Shown here in pieces: positions 1 to 5,610 of a stretch of 10,891 nt of DNA. Both the position numbers and the translations under genes were made by a program. This stretch comes from JASJGK01 sp033791585 (GTDB taxonomy: Bacteria; SAR324; XYD2-FULL-50-16). The stretch's first letter is position 1; each line of letters opens with the position of its first letter. The notes below the pieces were generated by a model. That model was given only the letters and a program-made list of their open reading frames with translations, did not search any database and had not been told where the DNA came from. The stretch is taken from NCBI GenBank assembly GCA_033791585.1, contig JASJGK010000238.1, positions 1-10,891 on the forward strand, written 5' to 3'.

Positions 1-2
1 AT

Positions 3-164
3 TCGAAAATCGTGACTCTAAAAGAAATTACTGAGGTCAGAGCCTTAGGCTACGAGGTGGCAGTTTACACATCAAATAAAAAGTCTCGCATACTAGAACT
101 TTTTGACTGGGGCGCTACGGCTGTTTTTAGTGATTTCCCTAACCTTTTACAGGAGGATTTATGA
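3..164 (+). CDS. Glycerophosphodiester phosphodiesterase, C-terminal end (5' end outside window)
   Basis: The frame is open from the window edge and ends in TGA at 162-164, giving the last 53 residues of a longer protein. The pattern is a Gly-Tyr-Glu-Val-x-Val-Tyr-Thr-x-Asn strand, then a Leu-Phe-Asp-Trp-Gly-Ala helix end and a Val-Phe-Ser-Asp-Phe-Pro-Asn-Leu-Leu tail. This matches the closing strands of the GDPD TIM barrel, usually 'G-x-x-V-x-V-W-T-V-N ... G-V-D-G-I-x-T-D-x-P'. These enzymes hydrolyse glycerophosphodiesters to sn-glycerol 3-phosphate and an alcohol. The catalytic His/Glu residues lie upstream and cannot be seen. Its stop overlaps the next start in ATGA, so the two genes are probably cotranscribed. 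Confidence is limited because only the tail is present. Confidence 0.62.
   Translation, partial: SKIVTLKEITEVRALGYEVAVYTSNKKSRILELFDWGATAVFSDFPNLLQEDL
151..156 (+). promoter_or_regulatory. Strong Shine-Dalgarno site AGGAGG for the MgtC-family gene
   Basis: A perfect AGGAGG lies inside the end of the upstream coding sequence, 4 bases before ATG 161 and 7 bases before ATG 164. The spacing slightly favours the second ATG. The first makes the ATGA overlap with the upstream stop. Confidence 0.75.
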
Positions 165-919
165 TGCCAGAGTTTCTAATACAACATGGATCAATGCTGC
201 AAGGCGATATGATGGACATCGACCCTTTAACAATCCTCATCCGTTTGGGCCTCGCAGGCATCCTAGGCAGTATTATAGGTGCGGAAAGGTCGATTCACGG
301 TCGCCCAGCGGGCCTTAGAACCCATTTACTGGTTTCTTTAGGCTCGGCCAGCTTTATGATTCTTTCTATTCTTATATCTGCTGGGGCTGGCCATCGGCTG
401 GTTGGGGAAGGTGCCATTGGGGTTTTCTCAGATCCCGCAAGGATAGCCGCTCAGGTGGTTACGGGGATTGGGTTTTTAGGGGCGGGGGTGATTATCAAAG
501 AAGGCATTAATGTGCGTGGATTAACGACAGCCGCCTGCCTTTGGGCCACGGCTTCCATCGGCATGGCCACAGGTGCAGGCTTTTATTTGATGGCTCTAGC
601 CACTTCCTTTATTGCCTTAGTGGGCCTATTGCTCTTTCCTAAGATTGAAGCCTTATACCCTAAAGATAGCTACTTTAAGCTCCATATTGTTGTGACTAAC
701 GGTGTCGATTTAACCCCTTTACAAGAACTATTCATCCAAAGAAATTTGATCTTTCGCAAGCAAAGCCTCAAACGCAATTATGAGAAGAACCAAACGGAAA
801 TTCTTTACCACCTCAACATAAAACACAAACCAAAATCACATCTTTACCTAACAAAATTAGTGGCTACTATTGAGGAAACGGGTCTTCCTTTAATCTCCCT
901 CAATTGGAGTCGGCTCTAG
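161..919 (+). CDS. MgtC/SapB family inner-membrane protein
   Basis: The product is 252 residues (251 if ATG 164 is used). The MgtC core is clear. A membrane segment runs from about residue 24, followed by the family signature G-A-E-R-S-x-H-G-R-P-A-G-L-R-T-H (40-55), a second segment (56-73), and D-P-x-R-I-A-A-Q-V-V-T-G-I-G-F-L-G-A-G (91-109). The N-V-R-G-L-T-T-A-A loop (117-125) and two further segments extend to about residue 160. A soluble C-terminal domain (about 170-252) resembles the ACT-like domain of long MgtC proteins. In pathogens MgtC supports growth at low magnesium and inhibits the F1Fo ATP synthase, but many environmental homologues have no proven role. It is translationally coupled to the GDPD-like gene, and the strong AGGAGG site suggests good translation. 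No magnesium-sensing leader is visible. Family call is firm; physiological role unknown. Confidence 0.93.
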   Translation: MMPEFLIQHGSMLQGDMMDIDPLTILIRLGLAGILGSIIGAERSIHGRPAGLRTHLLVSLGSASFMILSILISAGAGHRLVGEGAIGVFSDPARIAAQVVTGIGFLGAGVIIKEGINVRGLTTAACLWATASIGMATGAGFYLMALATSFIALVGLLLFPKIEALYPKDSYFKLHIVVTNGVDLTPLQELFIQRNLIFRKQSLKRNYEKNQTEILYHLNIKHKPKSHLYLTKLVATIEETGLPLISLNWSRL

Positions 920-948
920 GTTTGGGTATTTATTTTAGAGTTGCTTTT
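912..948 (+). terminator. Weak possible terminator between convergent genes
   Basis: CTCTA (914-918) can pair with TAGAG (936-940), extended by two G-U pairs and followed by TTGCTTTT. The long loop and interrupted T-run make this tentative. The 40-base gap between two convergent genes is where a terminator is expected. Confidence 0.25.
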
Positions 949-959
949 AATGTTTGAGC

Positions 960-2048
960 CTAGAAGGCCGCAGCAGCGCCAAAAAATACCTCTTGGCGAT
1001 TTTTCTCGGCCATTTTACTAGTGACATTCACCCCCTGCCCATAGCTAACCACCAAGGGCAGACCCTTCAACGCCTGCACTGGCCAAAAGATACCGACATT
1101 GGCCCCTTGAATTTTTAAGGATTGGTGAGGGCTGCTGATCAAGTCTAAGGTACTAACCTGGGCCTCGACATACCTTAAAGTGATCTTTCTTTTCTTTGTC
1201 AGGGGGAAGGCATGGGCCAGAGAAATCAGTTGAAAAGAATCACAGCGGAACTCGTTACGATAGTAGCCAGGCACTTGGATGATGCTAGCTAGCCCACCAA
1301 CATTGAAGCTGTTCATAAAGTCTAATTTATCACTTGCCCCTGCTTCAATTTTTGCATTTGTAACCCCCTGGCCACTGGTCTTTTGCCCTTCCCATTGCGC
1401 CAAGTACCTCTGGCTTTGGGTTTGCCTAACTCGCTCTAAGGCCCAGGTAGTGTCAGTGGCTCGGTTTAAGCTGGAAAGATCAAAGGAAAAGAGACTCTTT
1501 TCCCTTTCCTTGGTTTGGGCTGTCAAATTTCCCTTTAGGCTCACGCGCCCTTCAAAGTAACCCTGTACCTCTTTATCCGCATCACTAGCTCCTTCTTTTG
1601 CTGAAAAGATATAGTCCTTTAAACCAAGTTCTAAGTTAATAGCCCTTAAAGCATCATCCCCGTAAAAGCGGTAGGCTAGGCTATTTTCCATAGAGTCGGC
1701 GTAGAGTTGGGGGCCTTTTTGTTTCACTCCCTCTTTGTAAAGGCCATTAAAATCTCCTGTCACTCTTAAGGTTGCAAAGAAATTAAAATCCATCTTTTTA
1801 CTCAGTTTTTGGCTGAAGGTTAAAATGGCGGTTTTTAATAGAAAATGGTTCCTAAATTCACTTGGGTCTTGGTGCCTGATGATCACCACTGGCGTACCCA
1901 CCCCTTGTTCAGTATTAATAGGCTGCAAGGTTCCGCCGAGAAAAACCCACTCATATTGTTTAGGCTGAGTTTGGGCTTTTACCGTGCTGCTGAATGGGCC
2001 TAAGTAGGCTAGACTTAGGAATAAAATGAGTAGAATCTGTTTTATCAT
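960..2048 (-). CDS. Secreted, probably outer-membrane beta-barrel protein
   Basis: The product is 362 residues. A Sec signal peptide (basic start, hydrophobic core at 5-19, cleavage likely after V-K-A at residue 25) shows export. The mature part has no long hydrophobic helix. It is rich in alternating polar/hydrophobic stretches spaced by charged turns. The last strand runs from about residue 335 (P-L-V-V-S-Y-G-Q-G) to a terminal Phe (F-F-G-A-A-A-A-F), the usual C-terminal signal read by the BAM machinery. I do not recognise a named family; a porin-like or surface-antigen-like barrel is the best structural guess. It is monocistronic, convergent with the MgtC gene and divergent from the 2192 gene. 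There is no Shine-Dalgarno sequence before the ATG, and the promoter lies almost on the start codon (see 2055-2083). Export is well supported; the barrel is an inference. Confidence 0.72.
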   Translation of the reverse strand: MIKQILLILFLSLAYLGPFSSTVKAQTQPKQYEWVFLGGTLQPINTEQGVGTPVVIIRHQDPSEFRNHFLLKTAILTFSQKLSKKMDFNFFATLRVTGDFNGLYKEGVKQKGPQLYADSMENSLAYRFYGDDALRAINLELGLKDYIFSAKEGASDADKEVQGYFEGRVSLKGNLTAQTKEREKSLFSFDLSSLNRATDTTWALERVRQTQSQRYLAQWEGQKTSGQGVTNAKIEAGASDKLDFMNSFNVGGLASIIQVPGYYRNEFRCDSFQLISLAHAFPLTKKRKITLRYVEAQVSTLDLISSPHQSLKIQGANVGIFWPVQALKGLPLVVSYGQGVNVTSKMAEKNRQEVFFGAAAAF

Positions 2049-2054
2049 GGACTA

Positions 2055-2083
2055 TTTCTAGGGGCATTCTGGTCCTTTGTCAA
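2055..2083 (-). promoter_or_regulatory. Sigma70-like promoter of the 960-2048 gene (leaderless mRNA predicted)
   Basis: On the minus strand a perfect TTGACA (2078-2083) is followed by a 17-base spacer and TAGAAA (2055-2060). Only 6 bases separate the -10 box from the ATG at 2048. Transcription would therefore start at or next to the start codon, which agrees with the absence of a ribosome-binding site. Confidence 0.6.
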
Positions 2084-2136
2084 AAAAGCTTATCTTTAAT
2101 AAAAACCACCCTTACCCCAAGGAGAGCTACCAAGGG

Positions 2137-2163
2137 CAAAGCAATTGGGGCATTCTTGCTTTG
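2137..2163. repeat. 8-bp perfect inverted repeat, possible operator
   Basis: CAAAGCAA (2137-2144) and TTGCTTTG (2156-2163) are perfect inverted repeats around an 11-base spacer. The right arm covers the presumed -35 box of the 2192 gene. An outer pair, TTACC (2112-2116) with GGTAA (2064-2068 of the next hundred, that is 2164-2168), lengthens the symmetry. A regulator site is plausible; a hairpin is the alternative. Confidence 0.4.
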
Positions 2164-2184
2164 GGTAAAATTCTATGCTAAAAT
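2156..2184 (+). promoter_or_regulatory. Candidate promoter of the 2192 gene (leaderless mRNA predicted)
   Basis: TTGCTT (2156-2161), a 17-base spacer and TAAAAT (2179-2184) form a plausible sigma70-like promoter. The ATG begins 8 bases after the -10 box and has no Shine-Dalgarno sequence, so the transcript would start at the ATG. Confidence 0.45.
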
Positions 2185-2191
2185 ATAGCCC

Positions 2192-2629
2192 ATGGAACAA
2201 AAACTAAAATTTTTAGGCCGAGAATTCTATTTTAACATTAGCCCACAGGCCTCGGTAGCCTTGCAAGTCTTAGAAGCACCACTCTTTGTTGAAATGGAGT
2301 TGCTCATAGATGATCTCTGCCAAAAGACCCTCCGCTGTGGTTTTGGCCCCACTGCCAATATCTATTACCAGTGGCTTTCCCCTAAAATAGCTTTAGCCTA
2401 CTGCCCTTTTTTAACTGTTGGCTATGATGGAACTGGGAAATCAGCTAATTTAATTGACCGACCAATCAAAAAATTTCAAAATAAACCACCCAATTATTTA
2501 GAACTGGACTATTACAATGAGCAGTTTACAGGCTCTTTTACATTATACTATAAACCAAAGCCACAAAAGAAACTGAAGCAATTGGCCCAACATTTAATAA
2601 AGCCTTTGCTCAACTACCATCAAAAATAG
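2192..2629 (+). CDS. Hypothetical protein, 145 residues, unrecognised
   Basis: I do not recognise this protein. It has no signal peptide and no membrane helix, so it is probably cytoplasmic. The first 30 residues alternate in a way that suggests beta strands (K-F-L-G-R-E-F-Y-F-N-I). A leucine-rich acidic stretch with a Cys pair follows at about 32-50. The middle is aromatic-rich (Y-Y-Q-W, Y-C-P-F, Y-D-G-T-G). The C-terminal 30 residues are basic (K-P-K-P-Q-K-K-L-K-Q-L), giving a strongly cationic tail that could bind nucleic acid or membrane. The start is supported by a well-placed promoter rather than a ribosome-binding site. It lies between a divergent secreted-protein gene and purT, with 85 bases to the latter, and there is no sign that the two work together. 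Codon use resembles the neighbouring genes. Confidence 0.65.
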   Translation: MEQKLKFLGREFYFNISPQASVALQVLEAPLFVEMELLIDDLCQKTLRCGFGPTANIYYQWLSPKIALAYCPFLTVGYDGTGKSANLIDRPIKKFQNKPPNYLELDYYNEQFTGSFTLYYKPKPQKKLKQLAQHLIKPLLNYHQK

Positions 2630-2678
2630 CTGCCATTAGAGCAGATATTTAAAGATACTCTCTATCACGCCCTCAAAA

Positions 2679-2702
2679 ATACTCTTAAATATACCCTTAA
2701 AT
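2679..2702 (+). repeat. Two tandem 12-bp repeats upstream of purT
   Basis: ATACTCTTAAAT (2679-2690) is directly followed by ATACCCTTAAAT (2691-2702), one mismatch apart, and then by a partial third copy (ATAG). They lie 13 bases before the purT ATG in an AT-rich stretch without a Shine-Dalgarno site. They could be a regulator site or simple drift of AT-rich DNA. TATAGA at 2702-2707 is a possible -10 box. Confidence 0.5.
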
Positions 2703-2714
2703 ATAGATTGCAAA

Positions 2715-3896
2715 ATGACTAAAATCGGAACCCCCCTATCGCCAAAGGCCAAAAAAGTAATGCTCCTAGGCTCTGGTGAGTTAGGCAAAGAAGTAATCAT
2801 CGAACTCATGCGCTATGGGGTCGAGTGCATTGCTGTGGATTCTTATAAAAATGCCCCAGCCGCACAAGTTGCCCATAAGGCCCATGTGATTAACATGCTC
2901 GATGCAACAGCTTTACGGGCCTTGGTGGAAGCTGAAAAACCAGATTTAATTGTGCCTGAGATTGAAGCCATTGCCACAGATGAGTTAGTTAAGCTTGAGG
3001 CCGAAGGCTACCGGGTCATCCCCACGGCTAAGGCCACAGCAACCACCATGAATCGAGAAGGGATTAGGAGGCTCGCCGCCGAAGAGTTAGGCCTACTCTG
3101 CTCCCCCTATGAGTTTGCAGAAACAGAATCCCAGTTCTTTGCTGCCATTGAATCCGTTGGTTTGCCGTTGGTGGTAAAGCCTGTCATGTCTTCTAGCGGC
3201 AAGGGGCAATCCCTACTTAAATCTATGGATGATGCACAGGCAGCCTGGGATTACGCCCTAGAGGCAGGCCGTGGCAAGGCTGAAAAGGTGATTTTAGAGG
3301 GCTTTGTAGATTTTGATTTCGAAATTACACTGTTAACTTTACGCCATGAGGGCGGGACTAGCTTTTTAGACCCCATCGGCCACAGGCAAGAGGGCGGTGA
3401 TTACCAAGAATCTTGGCAACCGCAAGAGATGACAGAAGTCACTTTGAAAAAATCCCAAGTGATAGCCAAACAAGTGACTGGAGCTCTCGGTGGCTGGGGT
3501 ATTTTTGGCGTGGAGCTATTTATAAAAGGCGATGAGGTTTATTTTAGTGAGGTATCGCCTCGGCCACATGACACGGGTATGGTTACCATGATCTCACAAG
3601 ACTTAAGCCAGTTTGCCCTTCACGCAAGGGCGATTTTAGGCTTGCCCATACCCAGCATCACCCAATTTGGGCCAAGCGCCTCGGCCGTGATCTTGGTGGA
3701 AGGTCACTCGGATAACGTGGAATTCGCCAATTTGAATGAGGCCCTGAAAGAACCCAACACGCAAATTCGACTTTTTGGCAAACCTGAGGTTAAAGGCGAG
3801 AGGCGCATGGGCGTCGCCCTAGCCCGTGGCACTAACACCGATGAAGCTAGAGCCAAGGCCACCAGAGCCGCTCAGGCTGTAAAGATTAACCTTTAG
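2715..3896 (+). CDS. purT: Formate-dependent phosphoribosylglycinamide formyltransferase (GAR transformylase 2)
   Basis: At 393 residues it is colinear with E. coli PurT (392). The enzyme uses ATP and formate to formylate glycinamide ribonucleotide in step 3 of de novo purine synthesis, replacing the folate-dependent PurN route. Recognisable motifs in order are: the N-terminal G-S-G-E-L-G-K-E loop (19-26); V-P-E-I-E-A-I-A-T; M-N-R-E-G-I-R-R-L-A-A-E-E-L (from 112); the ATP-grasp loop M-S-S-S-G-K-G-Q-S (158-166); D-F-D-F-E-I-T-L-L-T; G-H-R-Q-E-G-G-D-Y-Q-E-S-W-Q-P-Q; and the metal/ATP-binding block E-V-S-P-R-P-H-D-T-G-M-V-T (279-291). The end also matches (L-F-G-K-P-E, then G-V-A-L-A). All key positions I can check are intact. 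The start at 2715 gives the expected N-terminus (M-T-K-I-G-T-P-L) despite a missing ribosome-binding site. No purine riboswitch is visible upstream. Confidence 0.97.
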   Translation: MTKIGTPLSPKAKKVMLLGSGELGKEVIIELMRYGVECIAVDSYKNAPAAQVAHKAHVINMLDATALRALVEAEKPDLIVPEIEAIATDELVKLEAEGYRVIPTAKATATTMNREGIRRLAAEELGLLCSPYEFAETESQFFAAIESVGLPLVVKPVMSSSGKGQSLLKSMDDAQAAWDYALEAGRGKAEKVILEGFVDFDFEITLLTLRHEGGTSFLDPIGHRQEGGDYQESWQPQEMTEVTLKKSQVIAKQVTGALGGWGIFGVELFIKGDEVYFSEVSPRPHDTGMVTMISQDLSQFALHARAILGLPIPSITQFGPSASAVILVEGHSDNVEFANLNEALKEPNTQIRLFGKPEVKGERRMGVALARGTNTDEARAKATRAAQAVKINL

Positions 3897-3917
3897 CCTA
3901 ATTTTACTACTGATCTC

Positions 3918-3972
3918 AGAGGTTCTTCCTCTAGGTTTCTTTTCTTTTGGGGTAACTGCCTTTTTTACCCCA
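3918..3972 (+). terminator. Candidate purT terminator region (two hairpins)
   Basis: The first hairpin, AGAGG (3918-3922) / CCTCT (3928-3932) with a TTCTT loop, is followed by a T-rich run (TTTCTTTTCTTTT). A second, stronger 8-bp hairpin follows: TGGGGTAA (3948-3955) / TTACCCCA (3965-3972), without a T-run on either strand. Together they probably end purT transcription; neither is textbook. Confidence 0.4.
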
Positions 3973-4000
3973 CTTCCTTCAAAAAAAATAATAGCAGCAG

Positions 4001-4090
4001 ATCCAAGTATAATCCAATAAAATACTTTTACCTCCTTTTTGCCTGACCACAAATGTTTGCACTTTATTTTTTTTGTGTTATCAAACTTAT
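4001..4090 (+). repeat. Diverged direct repeat, copy A: leader block upstream of the 4149 gene
   Basis: This block aligns without gaps to 4961-5050, 960 bases away, at about 59 of 90 identical positions (counted by eye). Shared words include AGTATAATC, AAAATAC or AATAC, a GCCTGACCAC/GCTTGCCCAC pair and GTGTTAT. Both copies hold a perfect TATAAT (4008-4013 here), a likely -10 box, although no good -35 box is visible. In this copy the block would form the 5' part of a ~130-base leader for the outer-membrane protein gene. The rest of 3897-4148 shows nothing coding that I believe. Confidence 0.55.
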
Positions 4091-4148
4091 AAACGACGAT
4101 TATGTATGAATATAGAGCATAATAAAAAACAACATTTAGGGGGACACC

Positions 4149-4823
4149 ATGAAAAGATTACTTATTTTAAGCATACTATTTACTTTTAGTACCACAGGGC
4201 TTTTTGCCCAAAGCGCAAGGCAAGGCCTTCATGTTGAGGCGGGCACAACGAGCGGAACTTTTACATTCTCTTCAACTGATGCAGAAACAGATGCTTACGC
4301 CCTCGACCAAACCCCCACGGGGACAATGCAAAACGTTTACTACTCTAAAATTTTTGAATCTAATCTCATCCTTGGTGCTGGGATGCAATCCTACACCGCA
4401 ACAGGAACTTCAGAAGATACGGGAACTTTAACTATTAGCGGCGTTGCTTACACCTTCACCGTTGCCGTTGACCAAGAAGTTGCCTTTTCTGGATTATTTG
4501 GCATGGTTGGCTATAACTTGAACATAGGTTCCATAGCCAGTTTTCAGCCACAACTAAGAATCGGCGTTAGTAACTCCTTAACCTATGACCACACAGTTAC
4601 TTTAACCAGTGGAACCTTCACAACTGATATTGTTGCCTCAGAAACAGGCACTGTGTCCCCTATGGTTATAGTTTTACCATTCAACTTTAACCTTGGTGAC
4701 AGCATAGAATTAGGTGTACAGGCCCATACCATGAATGCAGGAATTGAATATATTGCTGATACTGACACCTACACTTCAGTAATTGATGCTGGCGTTTCTG
4801 TTTCAGTTGCCTATTACTTTTAA
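4149..4823 (+). CDS. Small outer-membrane beta-barrel protein with signal peptide
   Basis: The product is 224 residues. A Sec signal peptide (K-R, then a hydrophobic core at 4-18) ends at L-F-A/Q after residue 20. The mature protein is rich in Thr, Ser and Gly and has almost no Lys or Arg. It is built from alternating strands (for example N-L-I-L-G-A-G-M-Q-S-Y, F-S-G-L-F-G-M-V-G-Y-N-L, V-S-V-S-V-A-Y-Y-F) and ends in Tyr-Tyr-Phe, the typical last strand of outer-membrane barrels. Size and layout suggest an 8-strand barrel of the OmpA-membrane-domain/OmpW type; I cannot name the exact family. AGGGGGA (4138-4144) is a good ribosome-binding site 5 bases before the ATG. The last two codons and stop lie in a perfect 51-bp tandem duplication, and a terminator hairpin follows, so the gene is probably monocistronic. 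It shares its upstream block with the 5182 gene. Confidence 0.8.
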   Translation: MKRLLILSILFTFSTTGLFAQSARQGLHVEAGTTSGTFTFSSTDAETDAYALDQTPTGTMQNVYYSKIFESNLILGAGMQSYTATGTSEDTGTLTISGVAYTFTVAVDQEVAFSGLFGMVGYNLNIGSIASFQPQLRIGVSNSLTYDHTVTLTSGTFTTDIVASETGTVSPMVIVLPFNFNLGDSIELGVQAHTMNAGIEYIADTDTYTSVIDAGVSVSVAYYF

Positions 4824-4916
4824 GCAGCAGAAGCACAGATTCTAATTTTGAATGTTAAAGGCTTCTACTTTTAAGCAGCAGAAGCACAGATTCTAATTTT
4901 GAATGTTAAAGGCTTC
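4815..4916 (+). repeat. Perfect 2 x 51-bp tandem duplication spanning a stop codon
   Basis: Positions 4815-4865 and 4866-4916 are identical. Each copy starts with TACTTTTAA (Tyr-Phe-stop), so the duplication carries the end of the barrel-protein gene and 42 bases of its 3' untranslated region. Each copy can form a GAAGC/GCTTC-closed hairpin with an inner ATTC/GAAT stem. Complete identity suggests a recent event. The 51-bp period is a multiple of three. Confidence 0.97.
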
Positions 4917-4917
4917 A

Positions 4918-4942
4918 AAAGGGGAACTTAAAATTCCCCTTT
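4918..4942 (+). terminator. Intrinsic terminator of the 4149 gene
   Basis: AAAGGGGAA (4918-4926) pairs perfectly with TTCCCCTTT (4934-4942) around a 7-base loop, directly after the tandem repeat. The T-run is only TTT, so strength is uncertain. Confidence 0.6.
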
Positions 4943-4960
4943 AAAATATTCCCACCGCAG

Positions 4961-5091
4961 GCCCTAGTATAATCGCTTAAAATACATTTGTATCTTTAGA
5001 GCTTGCCCACAGAAATTTTCACACCCTAATTTACGTGTTATTAAGCTCATAAAACCAAGTTAAATTGGGGTTAACGGTTTAGATTTTTTTT
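4961..5091 (+). ncRNA. Repeat copy B with its own terminator: candidate small RNA or attenuated leader
   Basis: The block 4961-5050 is the second copy of the leader at 4001-4090. TATAAT at 4968-4973 would start transcription near 4980. About 70 bases on, an intrinsic terminator (5052-5091) follows, so a short RNA of roughly 110 nt is predicted. It could be an independent small RNA or the attenuated leader of the 5182 gene. No strong -35 box is visible, and expression is unproven. Bases 5092-5181 show nothing else I can name. Confidence 0.3.
5052..5091 (+). terminator. Intrinsic terminator inside the leader of the 5182 gene
   Basis: AAACC (5052-5056) and GTTAA (5059-5063) pair with TTAAC (5071-5075) and GGTTT (5076-5080). 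This gives a 10-bp stem with a 2-base bulge and a 7-base loop. A run of eight T follows at 5084-5091. It lies 90 bases before the next ATG, where there is no preceding gene left to end. Confidence 0.6.
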
Positions 5092-5181
5092 ACCAGGCTT
5101 TAAGTAAAGTTTGAGAAACCTCAGTTTATTGCAAGAAATGGCTTCGGTTGGTTCTTTTAAACAATAAAAAGAAGTAGGATT

Positions 5182-5415
5182 ATGAACAAAACTGTGTTGC
5201 TGCTTTTAGCTTCTTTGGTTGTTAGTGGGCCAACTTTTGCGCAAGAGGCCCAAATTGATGCCAATAAATCTGAGCCTGTGGTGAAAGAGGCAACAGAGGA
5301 AGAGGTGGACATAACCACCTATGGTTATTGGCACGAAAAACAAAAGCATGCCGTTGGTATTTTTTACCCTTTGGGAAAAGTCTCAAGATATAACACGAGT
5401 GGCATTCGGTTTTAG
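5182..5415 (+). CDS. Small secreted protein, 77 residues, possibly the truncated start of a barrel protein
   Basis: A clear Sec signal peptide (M-N-K, hydrophobic core 5-14, cleavage after T-F-A at residue 20) precedes a mature peptide of about 57 residues. The mature part opens with an acidic, Glu-rich linker (about 30-43). It ends in Y-G-Y-W-H-E-K-Q-K-H-A-V-G-I-F-Y-P-L-G-K-V-S-R-Y-N-T-S-G-I-R-F. That last piece reads like the first beta hairpin of an outer-membrane barrel, and the stop comes straight after it. I found no continuation in another frame downstream. The gene may be a decayed barrel gene or a genuine short periplasmic peptide; I do not recognise it. AGGA lies close to the ATG (spacing 2), and GAAG further upstream may serve instead. 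It shares its upstream block with the 4149 barrel gene. Confidence 0.55.
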   Translation: MNKTVLLLLASLVVSGPTFAQEAQIDANKSEPVVKEATEEEVDITTYGYWHEKQKHAVGIFYPLGKVSRYNTSGIRF

Positions 5416-5557
5416 TTAGTTTTTTAAGTTTAAAAAAAACCAAGAAATCAAATTAGTCAGATATTCCTACATGCTTTATTATTGATGGACCCCCTTTTGT
5501 TGGGTATGCTTGTCAATGCTTGAGTCATCTTTTATTTCCTGTTGTTGGCCAGGCAAT

Positions 5558-5585
5558 TTGACTTACTTTTTTACAGACTTACAAC
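5558..5585 (+). promoter_or_regulatory. Candidate promoter of the ABC transporter operon
   Basis: TTGACT (5558-5563, five of six consensus positions), a 16-base spacer and TACAAC (5580-5585) lie 25 bases before the ATG at 5611. The -10 box is weak. The rest of 5416-5557 is AT-rich and shows no gene. Confidence 0.35.
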
Positions 5586-5610
5586 CCCAGACCCACGATT
5601 GAGACCTAAG

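Noticed and set aside
1279..1560. Plus-strand frame antisense to the secreted-protein gene
   Set aside because: It is fully inside a longer gene with a signal peptide and promoter, has no ribosome-binding site, and shows no recognisable product.
3819..4052. A 77-codon minus-strand frame overlapping the end of purT
   Set aside because: A third of it is antisense to the well-conserved purT end, the rest covers hairpins and the repeated leader, and the product resembles nothing.
5542..5610. An upstream ATG that would extend the binding protein by 23 residues
   Set aside because: The added residues (M-L-A-R-Q-F-D and on) would bury the clear signal peptide that starts at 5611, and they overlap the likely promoter.
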